DNA of 64,000 nt from Maricaulis sp036231565 (GCA_036231565.1 JAZAHA010000024.1:74000-137999), one strand, 5' to 3'; shown: positions 42,216 to 51,062, counted from the stretch's first letter. The notes: generated by a model from the sequence alone, not told the origin. Made by a program: numbers and translations.

Positions 42216-42785
42216 GTGGGACCGAATCTTCTGGTGCTTGCCGCCACCGCAATGGCCTCATTCGGGCTACATACGGGCGACATAGCTGCCGCACAGACCG
42301 CACATGACGATCACAATGCCCACCCTGATCATGCGGATCATGACGGGCATGAGGAACACGCGGCCCATGTCCACGGCGTCGGCCATCTGGGCGTCGCGAT
42401 TGATGCCGGTGGGCAGGTCGAGGCCGAGTTCGAGACGCCGGGCTATAATCTGTTCGGTTTCGAGCGCGAGCCGCGCGATGCGGATGAGGTGCGCCTTGTC
42501 AGCGAGGCGCGGTCCAGCCTCCTGGCCGAAGGCGTGGTGCTGCGGCTCGATCGCGATGCCGGCTGTGCCTATCTGGGCGGCGAGATCGCCGATACCGGCT
42601 ATCACGATATCCGCGTGACCTACCGGTTCGAGTGCGCGCAGCCGCAGCGTCTGCGCCGGATTGGTACGGGCGTCTTCGAGGTGTTCGAACGGTTCGAGAC
42701 GATCGAGACGGTCCTGGTGTCGCCGGACCGGCAGACCGGCTTCGAGCTGACGCCGGCAGTCCCGGACCATCGTCTCGCGCCATGA
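42216..42785 (+). CDS. zrgA: ZrgA-type zinc uptake protein (DUF2796)
   Basis: 189 aa exported protein. After the signal peptide comes a histidine-rich stretch at about residues 30-55 (HDDHNAHPDHADHDGHEEH) that should bind zinc, then the DUF2796 domain (HVHGVGHLGVAID..., YNLFGFEREPRD). The start is GTG 42216 with GGGAGA upstream; an upstream ATG would run through the Zur box. Homologous to ZrgA of the Vibrio cholerae ZrgABCDE zinc importer. First gene of a four-gene operon; its stop overlaps the ATPase start (ATGA). Confidence 0.85.
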   Translation: MGPNLLVLAATAMASFGLHTGDIAAAQTAHDDHNAHPDHADHDGHEEHAAHVHGVGHLGVAIDAGGQVEAEFETPGYNLFGFEREPRDADEVRLVSEARSSLLAEGVVLRLDRDAGCAYLGGEIADTGYHDIRVTYRFECAQPQRLRRIGTGVFEVFERFETIETVLVSPDRQTGFELTPAVPDHRLAP

Positions 42786-43483
42786 CGGTACCGGCTGTCC
42801 GTATCCGTGACCTGGTGTTTGCCTGGCCCGGCGGGCCGGCGGTTCTGGAGATCGACCGGTTCGAGATGGCTGGCGGAGAGGCGGTTTTTCTCGCCGGGGC
42901 GTCGGGCAGCGGCAAGAGCACGCTGCTTGGTCTGATCGCCGGGATCACGCCGTGCCGCGAGGGTGAGATTTCCGTACTGGGCACACGCATGGACCCGGCC
43001 CGTCCCGCCCGGCGCGATGCCCTGCGCGCGGCGCAGCTGGGGATCGTCTTCCAGCTGTTCAATCTCGTGCCCTATCTCAGCTCGCTGGAGAATGTCCTTT
43101 TGCCGCTGCGCTTCTCGACGGAGCGGGCTAAGCGCCTGAAGCAGGACGGGACGGATGCGCACACCGAGGCGCGCCGCCTGCTCGACGCGCTGGGGCTGGA
43201 TGCCGGCAGCCTGACCCGCCGGGTCACGACGTTGAGTGTCGGCCAGCAGCAGCGTGTGGCGGCAGCCCGGGCGCTGATCGGCCGGCCGGGCCTGGTCATC
43301 GCGGACGAGCCGACCTCGGCGCTCGACCAGGATGCCCGCGACGCCTTCCTCTCCCTTCTGACCGCGGAATGCCGGAAGTCCGGCGCCGCACTGCTGTTCG
43401 TCAGTCATGACCGCACCCTGGCGGAGCGCTTCGACCGGCAGATCGAACTGGCGGAGATCAATCGCGCAAGGCAGGCGGCATGA
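42782..43483 (+). CDS. ABC transporter ATPase of the zinc (Zrg-type) system
   Basis: 233 aa, LolD/MacB-type ATPase: Walker A GASGSGKST (about residues 39-47), Q-loop FQLFN, signature LSVGQQQR, Walker B LVIADEPTSALD and the H-loop SHD. It starts 4 bp inside zrgA and ends 4 bp inside the permease. Alone it would be annotated as a lipoprotein or macrolide exporter ATPase; the Zur box and ZrgA place it in zinc uptake. Confidence 0.9.
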   Translation: MTVPAVRIRDLVFAWPGGPAVLEIDRFEMAGGEAVFLAGASGSGKSTLLGLIAGITPCREGEISVLGTRMDPARPARRDALRAAQLGIVFQLFNLVPYLSSLENVLLPLRFSTERAKRLKQDGTDAHTEARRLLDALGLDAGSLTRRVTTLSVGQQQRVAAARALIGRPGLVIADEPTSALDQDARDAFLSLLTAECRKSGAALLFVSHDRTLAERFDRQIELAEINRARQAA

Positions 43484-44739
43484 GCGCGTCTCTCCTGACC
43501 CTGGCCTGGAAAAGCCTGGCCAATCGCGGCGTCTCGGTGGCGCTGACGATCCTGTCCATCGTGCTCGCCGTGATGCTGTTTTTGGGTGTCGAGAAGATCC
43601 GCACCGGTGTGCGGGCGAGCTTCGATTCCACCATCTCGGATACCGACCTGATTGTCGGCGCGCGCGGCGGGGCGATCAATCTTCTGCTCTATTCGGTCTT
43701 CCGCCTGGGCGATCCGACCGCAAATATCGGCTGGGATACATATCAGCTGATCGCCTCGGCGCCGGATGTCGACTGGGCCGTTCCCATCTCGCTGGGCGAC
43801 AGTCATCGCGGCTACCGGGTCGTGGGCACGACACAGGCCTATTTCGAGCACTACCGTTATGGCCGCAGTCAGCCGCTCGCGCTGGTCGAAGGGCGCGCCT
43901 TCGACACGACCCACGAAGTGGTGCTGGGCGCGGAAGTGGCCCGCCAGCTCGACTACGGTCTGGGCGGGCTCATCCGGCTGTCGCACGGGATCGGCGATGT
44001 CAGCTTTGCCGAGCATTCAGGCCATGATTTCGAGATTGTCGGAATTCTCGCGCCGACCGGCACACCCGTGGACCGGTCCGTCCATGTCTCGCTCGAGAGT
44101 ATCGAGGCGATCCATGTCGGCTGGGAGAGTGGCGCGCCGCCGTCCGGGCAGGCTGCGCACGAGGCCGCCGGTCCGGATACGCTCGAGCCCGACAGCATCA
44201 CGGCGATCCTGGTCGGGGTGAGCTCGCCGATCCGGGTGCTGGGCCTGCAAAGGCAGATCAATACCTATCAGGGCGAGGCGCTGAGCGCGATCATGCCGGG
44301 CGTGGCGCTGTCACAGCTCTGGCAGGTGATCGGGGCCGGCGAGACGGCGTTCAAGGCGATCTCGCTGCTGGTCGTCGTGGTCGGCATGACCGGCATCCTC
44401 ACCGCCCTGTCGGCCGGGCTCAACGAGCGCCGCCGCGAGATGGCGGTGTTGCGGGCGACGGGTGCACGGCCGCGCGATATCTTCGCCCTGCTGATCCTCG
44501 AAGCCGCTTCGCTGGCGGCCGCCGGTGCCGTGATCGGCATTCTCCTGGCGCAGATCGGCTTTGCCATCATCGCCCGCAGCGTGGCCGCACGCTACGGGCT
44601 CGACCTGGCCGGCGGACCGGGCCTGACCGAAATCCTTGTCCTCGGGGCCGTCACCCTGGCCGGCGCGCTGCTGGGCGCCTGGCCGGCCTGGCGGGCACAG
44701 CGCAATGCGCTGGCCGACGGCCTGTCCATCCGATTGTGA
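43480..44739 (+). CDS. FtsX-like ABC permease of the zinc (Zrg-type) system
   Basis: 419 aa: one N-terminal helix, a large periplasmic MacB_PCD-like domain (about 45-285), then three C-terminal helices of the FtsX fold (ERRREMAVLRATGARPRDIFALL between the first two). It partners the adjacent ATPase; start and stop overlap the flanking genes by 4 bp. FtsX-type (type VII) transporters use mechanotransmission rather than substrate passage through the membrane. This makes the mechanism of a zinc-acquisition role in the Zrg system an open question. Confidence 0.9.
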   Translation: MSASLLTLAWKSLANRGVSVALTILSIVLAVMLFLGVEKIRTGVRASFDSTISDTDLIVGARGGAINLLLYSVFRLGDPTANIGWDTYQLIASAPDVDWAVPISLGDSHRGYRVVGTTQAYFEHYRYGRSQPLALVEGRAFDTTHEVVLGAEVARQLDYGLGGLIRLSHGIGDVSFAEHSGHDFEIVGILAPTGTPVDRSVHVSLESIEAIHVGWESGAPPSGQAAHEAAGPDTLEPDSITAILVGVSSPIRVLGLQRQINTYQGEALSAIMPGVALSQLWQVIGAGETAFKAISLLVVVVGMTGILTALSAGLNERRREMAVLRATGARPRDIFALLILEAASLAAAGAVIGILLAQIGFAIIARSVAARYGLDLAGGPGLTEILVLGAVTLAGALLGAWPAWRAQRNALADGLSIRL

Positions 44740-44747
44740 GGTCCATC

Positions 44748-45461
44748 ATGTCTTCGATCCGCTTCCACCTGCTTCCCGTTCTTCTGCTCGCCGCCTGTGG
44801 CGCCAGTCCCAGCGGCGCCGACTCCTCGCCCGGCACCGACGCCGCGGCGGCGGGCAGTTCCCGGACAGCAGAGGCCGCGCAGCCGGAACCGCAGGCCGTC
44901 GAGGCCGAGGCGCCTGCCGCCGGGCCCGATCCGCAAGCGGCCCTCACTGCGGATGACGAAGCGCCATTGCGCGCAACACCGCCGCCGCCCGGTCCCGACT
45001 TTCCGCCGCCGGACGAAAACGGTGTCATCACGATCAACTGGGACGATCTCCTGCCGGAAGGCGAGCTGGAGCGGATCGAAGAACTCTACAATTCGGCCTA
45101 TGCGACGATGGAGATCAATCATTTCGGCGGCCAGATGCAGCAGATCGGCACGTTCAATGTCGAGCCGGCCCTGATCGGCCAGACGGTGCGCATGCCCGGC
45201 TTCATCCTGCCGCTGGACTATCAGCCCGGCGGCGCCATCGACGAGTTTCTGCTGGTGCCCTATTTCGGCGCCTGCATTCACACCCCGCCGCCGCCGCCCA
45301 ACCAGATCGTCTATGTCACGCTGGACGAACCGCTGCGGGTCGAGCGGCTGTGGGATCCGGTGTGGGTGACGGGCGAGCTGTCCTCGGACCGGCACATGAA
45401 CGGGCTGGGCGATGCCGCCTACACAATGCGCCTGATCAGTCACGAGCCCTATCGGGACTAA
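44748..45461 (+). CDS. DUF3299 lipoprotein of the zinc operon
   Basis: 237 aa. Lipobox LLAAC puts the lipidated cysteine at residue 17. A low-complexity Ala/Pro/Glu linker (about 18-85) precedes the DUF3299 domain (MPGFILPLDYQ, FLLVPYFGACIHTPPPPPNQIVYV). DUF3299 proteins accompany zrg-type operons. Start ATG 44748 with GAGG at 6-nt spacing; a GTG at 44736 overlapping the permease stop is possible but gives a poorer signal peptide. The conserved Cys and His in GACIHTPP are candidate metal ligands. Confidence 0.82.
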   Translation: MSSIRFHLLPVLLLAACGASPSGADSSPGTDAAAAGSSRTAEAAQPEPQAVEAEAPAAGPDPQAALTADDEAPLRATPPPPGPDFPPPDENGVITINWDDLLPEGELERIEELYNSAYATMEINHFGGQMQQIGTFNVEPALIGQTVRMPGFILPLDYQPGGAIDEFLLVPYFGACIHTPPPPPNQIVYVTLDEPLRVERLWDPVWVTGELSSDRHMNGLGDAAYTMRLISHEPYRD

Positions 45462-45472
45462 TCCACCGCGGT

Positions 45473-46432
45473 TCAGTCCGCGGCGGAGAACACGCCGCGG
45501 CGGGTGAATTCGGCTTCCAGCCAGGCTTCGTCCTCGAAGGGCGGGATCATCTCGCGTGCGGGTCTCAGACCGGCGGCGTGGGCGAGGGCGGCGACGCGGC
45601 CCTGGCCGTTGAACAGTGTGTCGGGCAGCATGTCCGCAATCGGGTCGGCATAGGCGGTTTGCGCCGGCACGATCTGCCAGCCCGCCTCGCGCAGGGCCGC
45701 CGCGAGATCGTCGATGAAGAGTGCGGCCAGATCGTTTTCGTGCAGCAGCAGGACGTGGGCCGGAGACCGGTCCAGCGTCTCGCGGGCCAGCGTGTCGTAG
45801 AAATCGATGCCTTCGAGCAGGATATCGATATAGGCCTGACGCAGCGCGTCCATGTCGACCTCGCGCCCGGCCGCGATGGCACGCTGGACCAGCGCATCCA
45901 TGTACCAGTCGTAATTGTCGACAGTGACATAGCCGTTGCGCAGGCCGCGCTCGGCGAGCCCGTGGCGCAGGGCGTCGCGGCCCTCGACGGTGCGGCCTTC
46001 ATCGAGGAAGGGAAAGCGGAAATAGGGGGTGCGGCCCGGCAGGGTTTCCAGCAGGCGGGTGGTGCGGTCGAGGTCGGCCAGATAGTCGTCGGGGTCGCTC
46101 TGCCACAGCCAGGTATGGGAATAGGAGTGGTTCGCCAGGCTGTGACCGGCGGCGGCATAGGCCTGCAGCCGGTCCAGCCCGTCCGCACGGGCTTCGGCAT
46201 TGCGGCCGGCCACGAAGATCATCGCCCCGTCGACATCGGCCCGGTCCAGCGCATCGATCAGCGCGCGGGTCCGTTCCAAGCCGGTGAAGAAGGCGCCGTC
46301 GCCGCGGGGGGCGTCGTCGAAGGTGATCGCGATCGTGCCGCGCGGCGCGGCGGGCGCGGTCTGGGCGTCCGCGGGTGCGGCACCGGTCGAGGCGGCAAGG
46401 AGTGTCAGGGGCAGAAGGTAACGCAGAAACAT
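45473..46432 (-). CDS. Exported polysaccharide deacetylase family protein
   Basis: 319 aa with signal peptide (MFLRYLLPLTLLAASTGAAPADA). The NodB-homology motifs are TFDDAP (first motif, paired Asp) and HSYSH (second motif, metal-binding His-x3-His), so a metal-dependent N- or O-deacetylase of peptidoglycan, chitin-like or acetylated glycans is plausible; the acceptor is unknown. Start ATG 46432; the RBS is weak. It converges on the zinc operon with 11 bp between stops. Confidence 0.85.
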   Translation of the reverse strand: MFLRYLLPLTLLAASTGAAPADAQTAPAAPRGTIAITFDDAPRGDGAFFTGLERTRALIDALDRADVDGAMIFVAGRNAEARADGLDRLQAYAAAGHSLANHSYSHTWLWQSDPDDYLADLDRTTRLLETLPGRTPYFRFPFLDEGRTVEGRDALRHGLAERGLRNGYVTVDNYDWYMDALVQRAIAAGREVDMDALRQAYIDILLEGIDFYDTLARETLDRSPAHVLLLHENDLAALFIDDLAAALREAGWQIVPAQTAYADPIADMLPDTLFNGQGRVAALAHAAGLRPAREMIPPFEDEAWLEAEFTRRGVFSAAD

Positions 46433-46469
46433 GATGTCCGGTCCGGTTGGCTGGATAGAGGGTTCGCGA

Positions 46470-47891
46470 TCAGCGCAGGCCGACTTCGCCGCGCACGGTT
46501 TCCGCGAGACTGGCCGGATCATAGGCCAGGCCGTCGCGGATCACGTATTCGAGTGTGCGGATGGCGGCCGGGTCGGTGGCAAGGTCGCCGCTCAGGATCA
46601 GGATGTCCGCCCGGTAGCCGGCCCGCACCAATCCCCGGTCTTCGCCCAGCCCGAGTTCGACGGCGCCGTTATGGGTCATGATCTGTACCGTCTCCGGGAC
46701 GGAAAACCCGGCTTCCACAAGCAGTTCCAGATTCCGCTGATCGCCATAGCCGGCGACGATATGGCGGCCATTGTCCGGACCGGCGACAAGCCGGCCGCCG
46801 GCTTCGGCAAAGCGGTGCTCGAATGCGAGGATGCGGTTGAAAAGCGCCGGCGTGAAACGGGTCGTGTCGCGGCGTTCGGCAAGCGCGGTCTGGCGGGCGT
46901 CATAGGCGGCGCGCTCGGCCGGCGACAGCATCTCCAGCGCGCGCGGTTCGCCCTGCGGGCGATGGGCGAAATGGGATTCGATGATGGCCAGGGTCGAGGT
47001 CAGCGTCACGTCATGGGCGATGAGTGTCTCGATCACGGCCGAGACCGCCGGGCCGTCAATGTCGGCCTCGGTCAGGGATGACAGGGTCGAGACGCATTCG
47101 CCCCCGGGCTTGTCCTCGACCAGGTCCGACATGGAAATCAGGCCGTGCTCGATCCGGTCGATCCCCATCTCTGCCGCCTCGCGGAAGGTCAGCGAACACA
47201 GATGCCCGGTCACGGTCAGGCCGTGCGTGTGCGCCTGATCGATGATCGCGGCTGCGATCGGCGGCGTGACGTGGCGGTAGAGCTTGAACCCGGCGACCCC
47301 GGCGGAGGCCCAGTAGTCGACGAAGTCGCGGGCGGCCTGGGGCGTGGTCGGGCGCGGCATCACCCAATTGCCCTCGGGCCCCGTTACATAGGGCGCGGCG
47401 ATGCGCATGTCCGGACCCGGGCCGAGCCCGCGCGCAACCGCTCCGGCCATGTTCAGCTCGGCCATGGGAGCAGCGCTGCCGGCGGAGAACAGGGTCGTCA
47501 CACCGCCGGCGAGATAGAGATGCGGCGCGGCAAAATGGCTGACGGGCACACCCGGATGGTGCAGGTGATTGTGCAGGCCGACAATGCCCGGCATCGCGGT
47601 CCGGCCGTCGAGCGCCACCACGTCGAACCCGTCCGGGATCGTCACCTCGCCGCGCGCGCCCACAGTCAGGATGCGGCCATCCTCGATCAGGATGGTCTGG
47701 TCCTGCCGCGCCGGGGCGCCGGAACCGTCGATCAGCTGCAGACCGGTCAGGGCCAGACGCGGAGTGTCGATCCGCACGTGCCGCGTCACCGATTCCGACA
47801 GGCTTTCGGGCGGTTGGGTGGTGCCGGCTGCACTCACCGAGAGGCTGGCCAGGCCGGCGGTCAGTGTCGCCGCAATGGCGCGACAGAACAT
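46470..47891 (-). CDS. Exported amidohydrolase (imidazolonepropionase-like)
   Basis: 473 aa with a signal peptide. Metal-dependent hydrolase signatures are HxH in MPGIVGLHNHLHHPG, the bridging Lys region (AGFKLYRHV), His in TVTGHLCS and RIEHGL, and Asp in VAGPDNG. This subgroup includes exported prolidases/Xaa-Arg dipeptidases and related enzymes; substrate not predictable. Start ATG 47891 with GGAG. It is followed by the polysaccharide deacetylase and preceded by a second amidohydrolase on the same strand. Confidence 0.88.
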   Translation of the reverse strand: MFCRAIAATLTAGLASLSVSAAGTTQPPESLSESVTRHVRIDTPRLALTGLQLIDGSGAPARQDQTILIEDGRILTVGARGEVTIPDGFDVVALDGRTAMPGIVGLHNHLHHPGVPVSHFAAPHLYLAGGVTTLFSAGSAAPMAELNMAGAVARGLGPGPDMRIAAPYVTGPEGNWVMPRPTTPQAARDFVDYWASAGVAGFKLYRHVTPPIAAAIIDQAHTHGLTVTGHLCSLTFREAAEMGIDRIEHGLISMSDLVEDKPGGECVSTLSSLTEADIDGPAVSAVIETLIAHDVTLTSTLAIIESHFAHRPQGEPRALEMLSPAERAAYDARQTALAERRDTTRFTPALFNRILAFEHRFAEAGGRLVAGPDNGRHIVAGYGDQRNLELLVEAGFSVPETVQIMTHNGAVELGLGEDRGLVRAGYRADILILSGDLATDPAAIRTLEYVIRDGLAYDPASLAETVRGEVGLR

Positions 47892-47974
47892 GAGAAAACT
47901 CCGGTCGTTACGATTCTAGCGATAGTGTTACATTCGTAGCGTTTCTGGCAACCCGCCTCTGCAGACTACGCCCG

Positions 47975-49462
47975 CTACTGGCCGGGCAGCGTGCCCTCCG
48001 CGGCGCGCTGGCGGACATTGTCGAGCAGCGCATTCAGGCTGGCCCGGTCGCGCAGCCGGCCATCGGCGATCACCGCTGCGATGGCTTGCGTGTTTCCGAT
48101 CGCGTCCAGCGGGTTCGCGTCCAGCAGGAGGAGGTCAGCTTCCGCACCCGCCTGGACGATGCCCAGCGTCTCGCTGCGACCGAGGTATCCGGCCGGCGTC
48201 GCGGTGGCGGCGCGCAGTGCGTCCATCGGGCTCAGCCCGGCCTCGACCAGGCGGGCCAGTTCCTCATGGGCGCTGACGCCGGGAATGATCATCGTGTCAT
48301 TGGCATCGGTGCCGACCATCACCGCCACGCCTTCCTCGTGCGCCAGCGCCGTGACTTCCAGTCCAAGGGCGTAGAAGCGGGCATAGTGATCGCGGACTTC
48401 GGCGGGTTCCGCGGCGGTGCGATCGAGATCGGTGTCCCAGTGCTGGCGCTGGAAACCGGGGATGTAGGCCAGTGCCGGATGGTCGCGATAGGCCGGGTCG
48501 CCGGCGCGCACATCCATCTCGCGCGTGCCGTGGGTGGGGACGTAGTAGGTGCCGTTGGCCGCCAGTTCGCGCATCAGGGCGCGGCAGGTTTCCGCGTCGA
48601 AGCTGGCCACTGTGCGCGAAAGCCGTTCCGCATCGTCCGGCCATTGTGCCGTCCGGTCGCCGCCGACCACGGCGCGGATGCGGGAGCGGTATTCGGCGCC
48701 GAACCCGCTGCAATCGGTGACGATGTCCTTGGCATGCTCAAGCGTGCGCTGGCCGGCGGCCGAGGCTTGGGCGGCGGACAGCACGAGCGGGATATGGCCG
48801 GACACTTCCAGGCCGAGCTCGCCGGCCCGCGCCATCAGCCCTTCATAGGCGGCCGGGAAGATGGCGTGATACATCTTCACCAGATCGACGCCGCGCGCAT
48901 CGAGATAATCGACAAGGGCCCGGCCCTGCTCTTCCGTTTGCGGCATGAACATCGGATCGGCGTCCGGCGGCAGATGGCCGGTGCGGTCGCTCTGCACGAA
49001 GGCGCTCGACAGGCGCACCAGGTCCGGTCCGGCCAGCTCTCCGGCATCGATGCGGGCATTGTAGGTCACCAGATCGTCCCGGCACAGGAAGGGCGGGGTC
49101 TGCGGCTCCCAGCAATCGCCGGCCATGTCGCGCACCGAGGTGATGCCATGGGCGAGGAAGAGGGCGAGGCTGGTCTCGGTCACCGGCGCGACATTCGTGT
49201 GCACATGCATGTCCATCAGGCCGGGCATGAGGAAACGGCCCCGGCCGTCTATGGCCCGGACGCCCTCGGGAGCTGCCGCTCGGGCGGCGGGTTCGACCGC
49301 GGCAATCAGGCCGCCGGACAGGGTGACCGTCATGTCGCGTCGGACCGTGCGGCTGGCAGGATCGATCACGGTGACATGGGTGATCTGCAGCGTGTCCTGG
49401 GCGTGTGCCGCGGTGGACAGGCAAAGCGCGAGGGTCGCGGCGGCGAGGCGGGACGGCGTCAT
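47975..49462 (-). CDS. Exported amidohydrolase (second paralogue)
   Basis: 495 aa with signal peptide (cleavage near AAHAQ). Motifs are the metal-binding HxH in MPGLMDMHVHTN, Lys in VDLVKMYH, His in EVSGHIP and TLEHAK, and Asp in VMVGTDAND. Same superfamily as its downstream neighbour but clearly divergent, so not a recent duplication. Two cysteine pairs (for example GDCWEPQTPPFLC) may form disulfides in the periplasm. Start ATG 49462 with AAGGAG; the open extension to 49657 has no signal peptide. Substrate unknown; small peptides or cyclic amides are plausible. Confidence 0.88.
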   Translation of the reverse strand: MTPSRLAAATLALCLSTAAHAQDTLQITHVTVIDPASRTVRRDMTVTLSGGLIAAVEPAARAAAPEGVRAIDGRGRFLMPGLMDMHVHTNVAPVTETSLALFLAHGITSVRDMAGDCWEPQTPPFLCRDDLVTYNARIDAGELAGPDLVRLSSAFVQSDRTGHLPPDADPMFMPQTEEQGRALVDYLDARGVDLVKMYHAIFPAAYEGLMARAGELGLEVSGHIPLVLSAAQASAAGQRTLEHAKDIVTDCSGFGAEYRSRIRAVVGGDRTAQWPDDAERLSRTVASFDAETCRALMRELAANGTYYVPTHGTREMDVRAGDPAYRDHPALAYIPGFQRQHWDTDLDRTAAEPAEVRDHYARFYALGLEVTALAHEEGVAVMVGTDANDTMIIPGVSAHEELARLVEAGLSPMDALRAATATPAGYLGRSETLGIVQAGAEADLLLLDANPLDAIGNTQAIAAVIADGRLRDRASLNALLDNVRQRAAEGTLPGQ

Positions 49463-49628
49463 GGGCAAGGGCTCCTTGGCGTTTTCAGGCAGCGGAAATC
49501 GCAGCGGGTCTGAGCCCTTGGATGCGGACATCGCCCGATCCGGATGACGCTGAAAAAAGATCGCCTGCCCGTCATCCGTGGCAGCATGTGCCTGCATCAA
49601 AGCGCAAACAGGCAGGCTGGAGGTTGCC

Positions 49629-50006
49629 GTGGAAGACGATATCGTCGCCAAACTCATCCCGATCCTCGTGGTGGCATTCCTGGCCGCGATCCCGATCAGC
49701 GCGCAGTTCTTTGCCTACCGCAAACGCAAGGCGGACCTCGCCACGATCCGGTTGCTCGTCGAGCGCTGCGAGACCGTCGACCAGGCCGCGCTGGCGCAGA
49801 TCGCCGGCGGGACGCGGCGGCGCTTCCGCGACCTGCGGCGCGGGCTGATCCTGTTGGCGCTGGTCCTGCCCGGTCTCGCCCTGGCCGCCCTGATGGAGAG
49901 CCTGCGGGCCCAGCTCTTCGTGCTGGCGATTGCCGGCTTGCCCTTCACGCTGGGACTGGTCCACCTGGCTTTTCACTTCCTGCTGGCCGGCCGGGACGAG
50001 CACTAG
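49629..50006 (+). CDS. Small two/three-helix membrane protein upstream of an ECF sigma factor
   Basis: 125 aa with an N-terminal helix (IPILVVAFLAAIPISAQFFAY), a basic cytoplasmic segment (RKRKADLATIRLLVERCE...GTRRRFRDLRRG) and two C-terminal helices. Resembles small DUF-type membrane proteins encoded with ECF sigma factors; no enzymatic motif. Start GTG 49629 with a near-perfect GGAGG. The sigma gene starts 6 bp after its stop, so they are co-transcribed. It could act as, or with, an anti-sigma factor, but it has no ZAS/HxxxCxxC motif. Confidence 0.78.
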   Translation: MEDDIVAKLIPILVVAFLAAIPISAQFFAYRKRKADLATIRLLVERCETVDQAALAQIAGGTRRRFRDLRRGLILLALVLPGLALAALMESLRAQLFVLAIAGLPFTLGLVHLAFHFLLAGRDEH

Positions 50007-50012
50007 CGCCCG

Positions 50013-50582
50013 ATGACCCGCCGGACGCTCCGTCAGCTCAGCGACAGCAAGCTGATCCCGTTGTGCCAGGCAGCGGGGGATGCGGATGCGTTCGAAGAGC
50101 TGCTGCGCCGGCACCAGGCGGCCCTGACCGACTTTCTCAACGCCTCGATCCGTCACCGGCAGGATGCCGAGGACCTCGCCCAGTCGGCGCTGATCAAGGC
50201 CTTCATCCATATCCGCCGCTATGACGGACGGTCGGCCTTCCGCACCTGGCTGTTCGCCATCGGTTATCGCGAGCTGTTGATGCTGGCCCGGCGGCAGCGC
50301 TCGCACCGGCGCATTCTCGACCGGTTGCGCGGCGAGGTGCGGCCGGTGGTGACCGGCGATCCGGACTGGCCGATCGATGTGCGGTCCGCCCTGGATGCGC
50401 TCCCTCCGGAAGAGCGCGATGTCGCCATCCTGTGCGAGATCGGCGGGCTGACGCATGTCGAGGCGTCGCGGGCACTCAAGGTGCCGCTGGGGACGCTGAA
50501 GTCACGGGTCAAACGCGCAAAGGAGCGGCTGGCGGCACGGCTCGCCCCGCAAGAGGAGGACAGACATGAGCCGTCTGACTGA
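50013..50582 (+). CDS. ECF-type RNA polymerase sigma factor
   Basis: 189 aa with sigma region 2 (FEELLRRHQAALTDFLN, DAEDLAQSALIKAF, SAFRTWLFAIGYRELL) and region 4 (ALPPEERDVAILCEIGGLTHVEASRALKVPLGTLKSRVKRAKERL). Group not assigned. It is sandwiched between two small membrane-protein genes, 6 bp after the first and overlapping the second by 17 bp. This arrangement suggests membrane-signal control, but neither partner has a recognisable anti-sigma domain. Confidence 0.92.
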   Translation: MTRRTLRQLSDSKLIPLCQAAGDADAFEELLRRHQAALTDFLNASIRHRQDAEDLAQSALIKAFIHIRRYDGRSAFRTWLFAIGYRELLMLARRQRSHRRILDRLRGEVRPVVTGDPDWPIDVRSALDALPPEERDVAILCEIGGLTHVEASRALKVPLGTLKSRVKRAKERLAARLAPQEEDRHEPSD

Positions 50583-50808
50583 CCGGGCCCGGCGGCGGGC
50601 CGCGATATTGTCGATCCGGCTGCGGCTGGTGCGGCACGGCCGGGCGATCGTGTCGACGCTGATCCTGCTGGCCTGGCTGGCCGGCCTCGGCTTCGCCCTG
50701 CCGGTCGTTGCCGATTTTGCCGAACAGGACACGCCGGGCTTCGGCCTGGTCGTGCTGTACATTGCCCTGTCCGCCCTGGCGCTCGCCTGGTGCGAGAGTG
50801 ACGGATAG
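50566..50808 (+). CDS. Small membrane protein overlapping the ECF sigma gene
   Basis: 80 aa: a strongly basic N-terminus (TDRARRRAAILSIRLRLVRHGR) followed by two transmembrane helices (IVSTLILLAWLAGLGFALPVV and FGLVVLYIALSALALAW). No recognised family. GAGGAGG at good spacing before ATG 50566, within the sigma gene, indicates real, coupled translation. A basic cytoplasmic tail plus helices would suit a sigma tether. Function unknown. Confidence 0.75.
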   Translation: MSRLTDRARRRAAILSIRLRLVRHGRAIVSTLILLAWLAGLGFALPVVADFAEQDTPGFGLVVLYIALSALALAWCESDG

Positions 50809-50871
50809 CCAGGCATCCGTTGCGCTGCCAAGCATTGTTGCGACGCAGCAAACAAAGTCGAAAAAAGAAAT

Positions 50872-50885
50872 TGCTACCGGTGTCA
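50872..50885. promoter_or_regulatory. Uronate-regulon operator, distal copy before TonB receptor
   Basis: TGCTACCGGTGTCA, an imperfect palindrome centred on CCGG with one strong half GGTGTCA. It shares the ACCGGTGTCAT core with sites at 50972, 59153 and (inverted) 60416. It lies exactly 100 bp from the proximal copy. Confidence 0.75.
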
Positions 50886-50971
50886 TTATTATGCAGCATG
50901 CGGCTCATCCATGCTGGACGCCCGGTCTTCTGTGTTCACCTCCTTTGGTGCTGGATCGCCGGGTCGAGAAA

Positions 50972-50985
50972 TGCTACCGGTGTCA
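50972..50985. promoter_or_regulatory. Uronate-regulon operator, proximal copy before TonB receptor
   Basis: TGCTACCGGTGTCA, identical to the copy at 50872-50885 and 77 bp before the receptor ATG. Two identical operators 100 bp apart suggest repression by DNA looping. Confidence 0.78.
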
Positions 50986-51062
50986 TTGCCGGATTTCGCC
51001 AGCCAGCCATGGCGGGAACACGAAAGCGGACCGGAAAACCGGCCGCATGCGGGGAGGAAATT

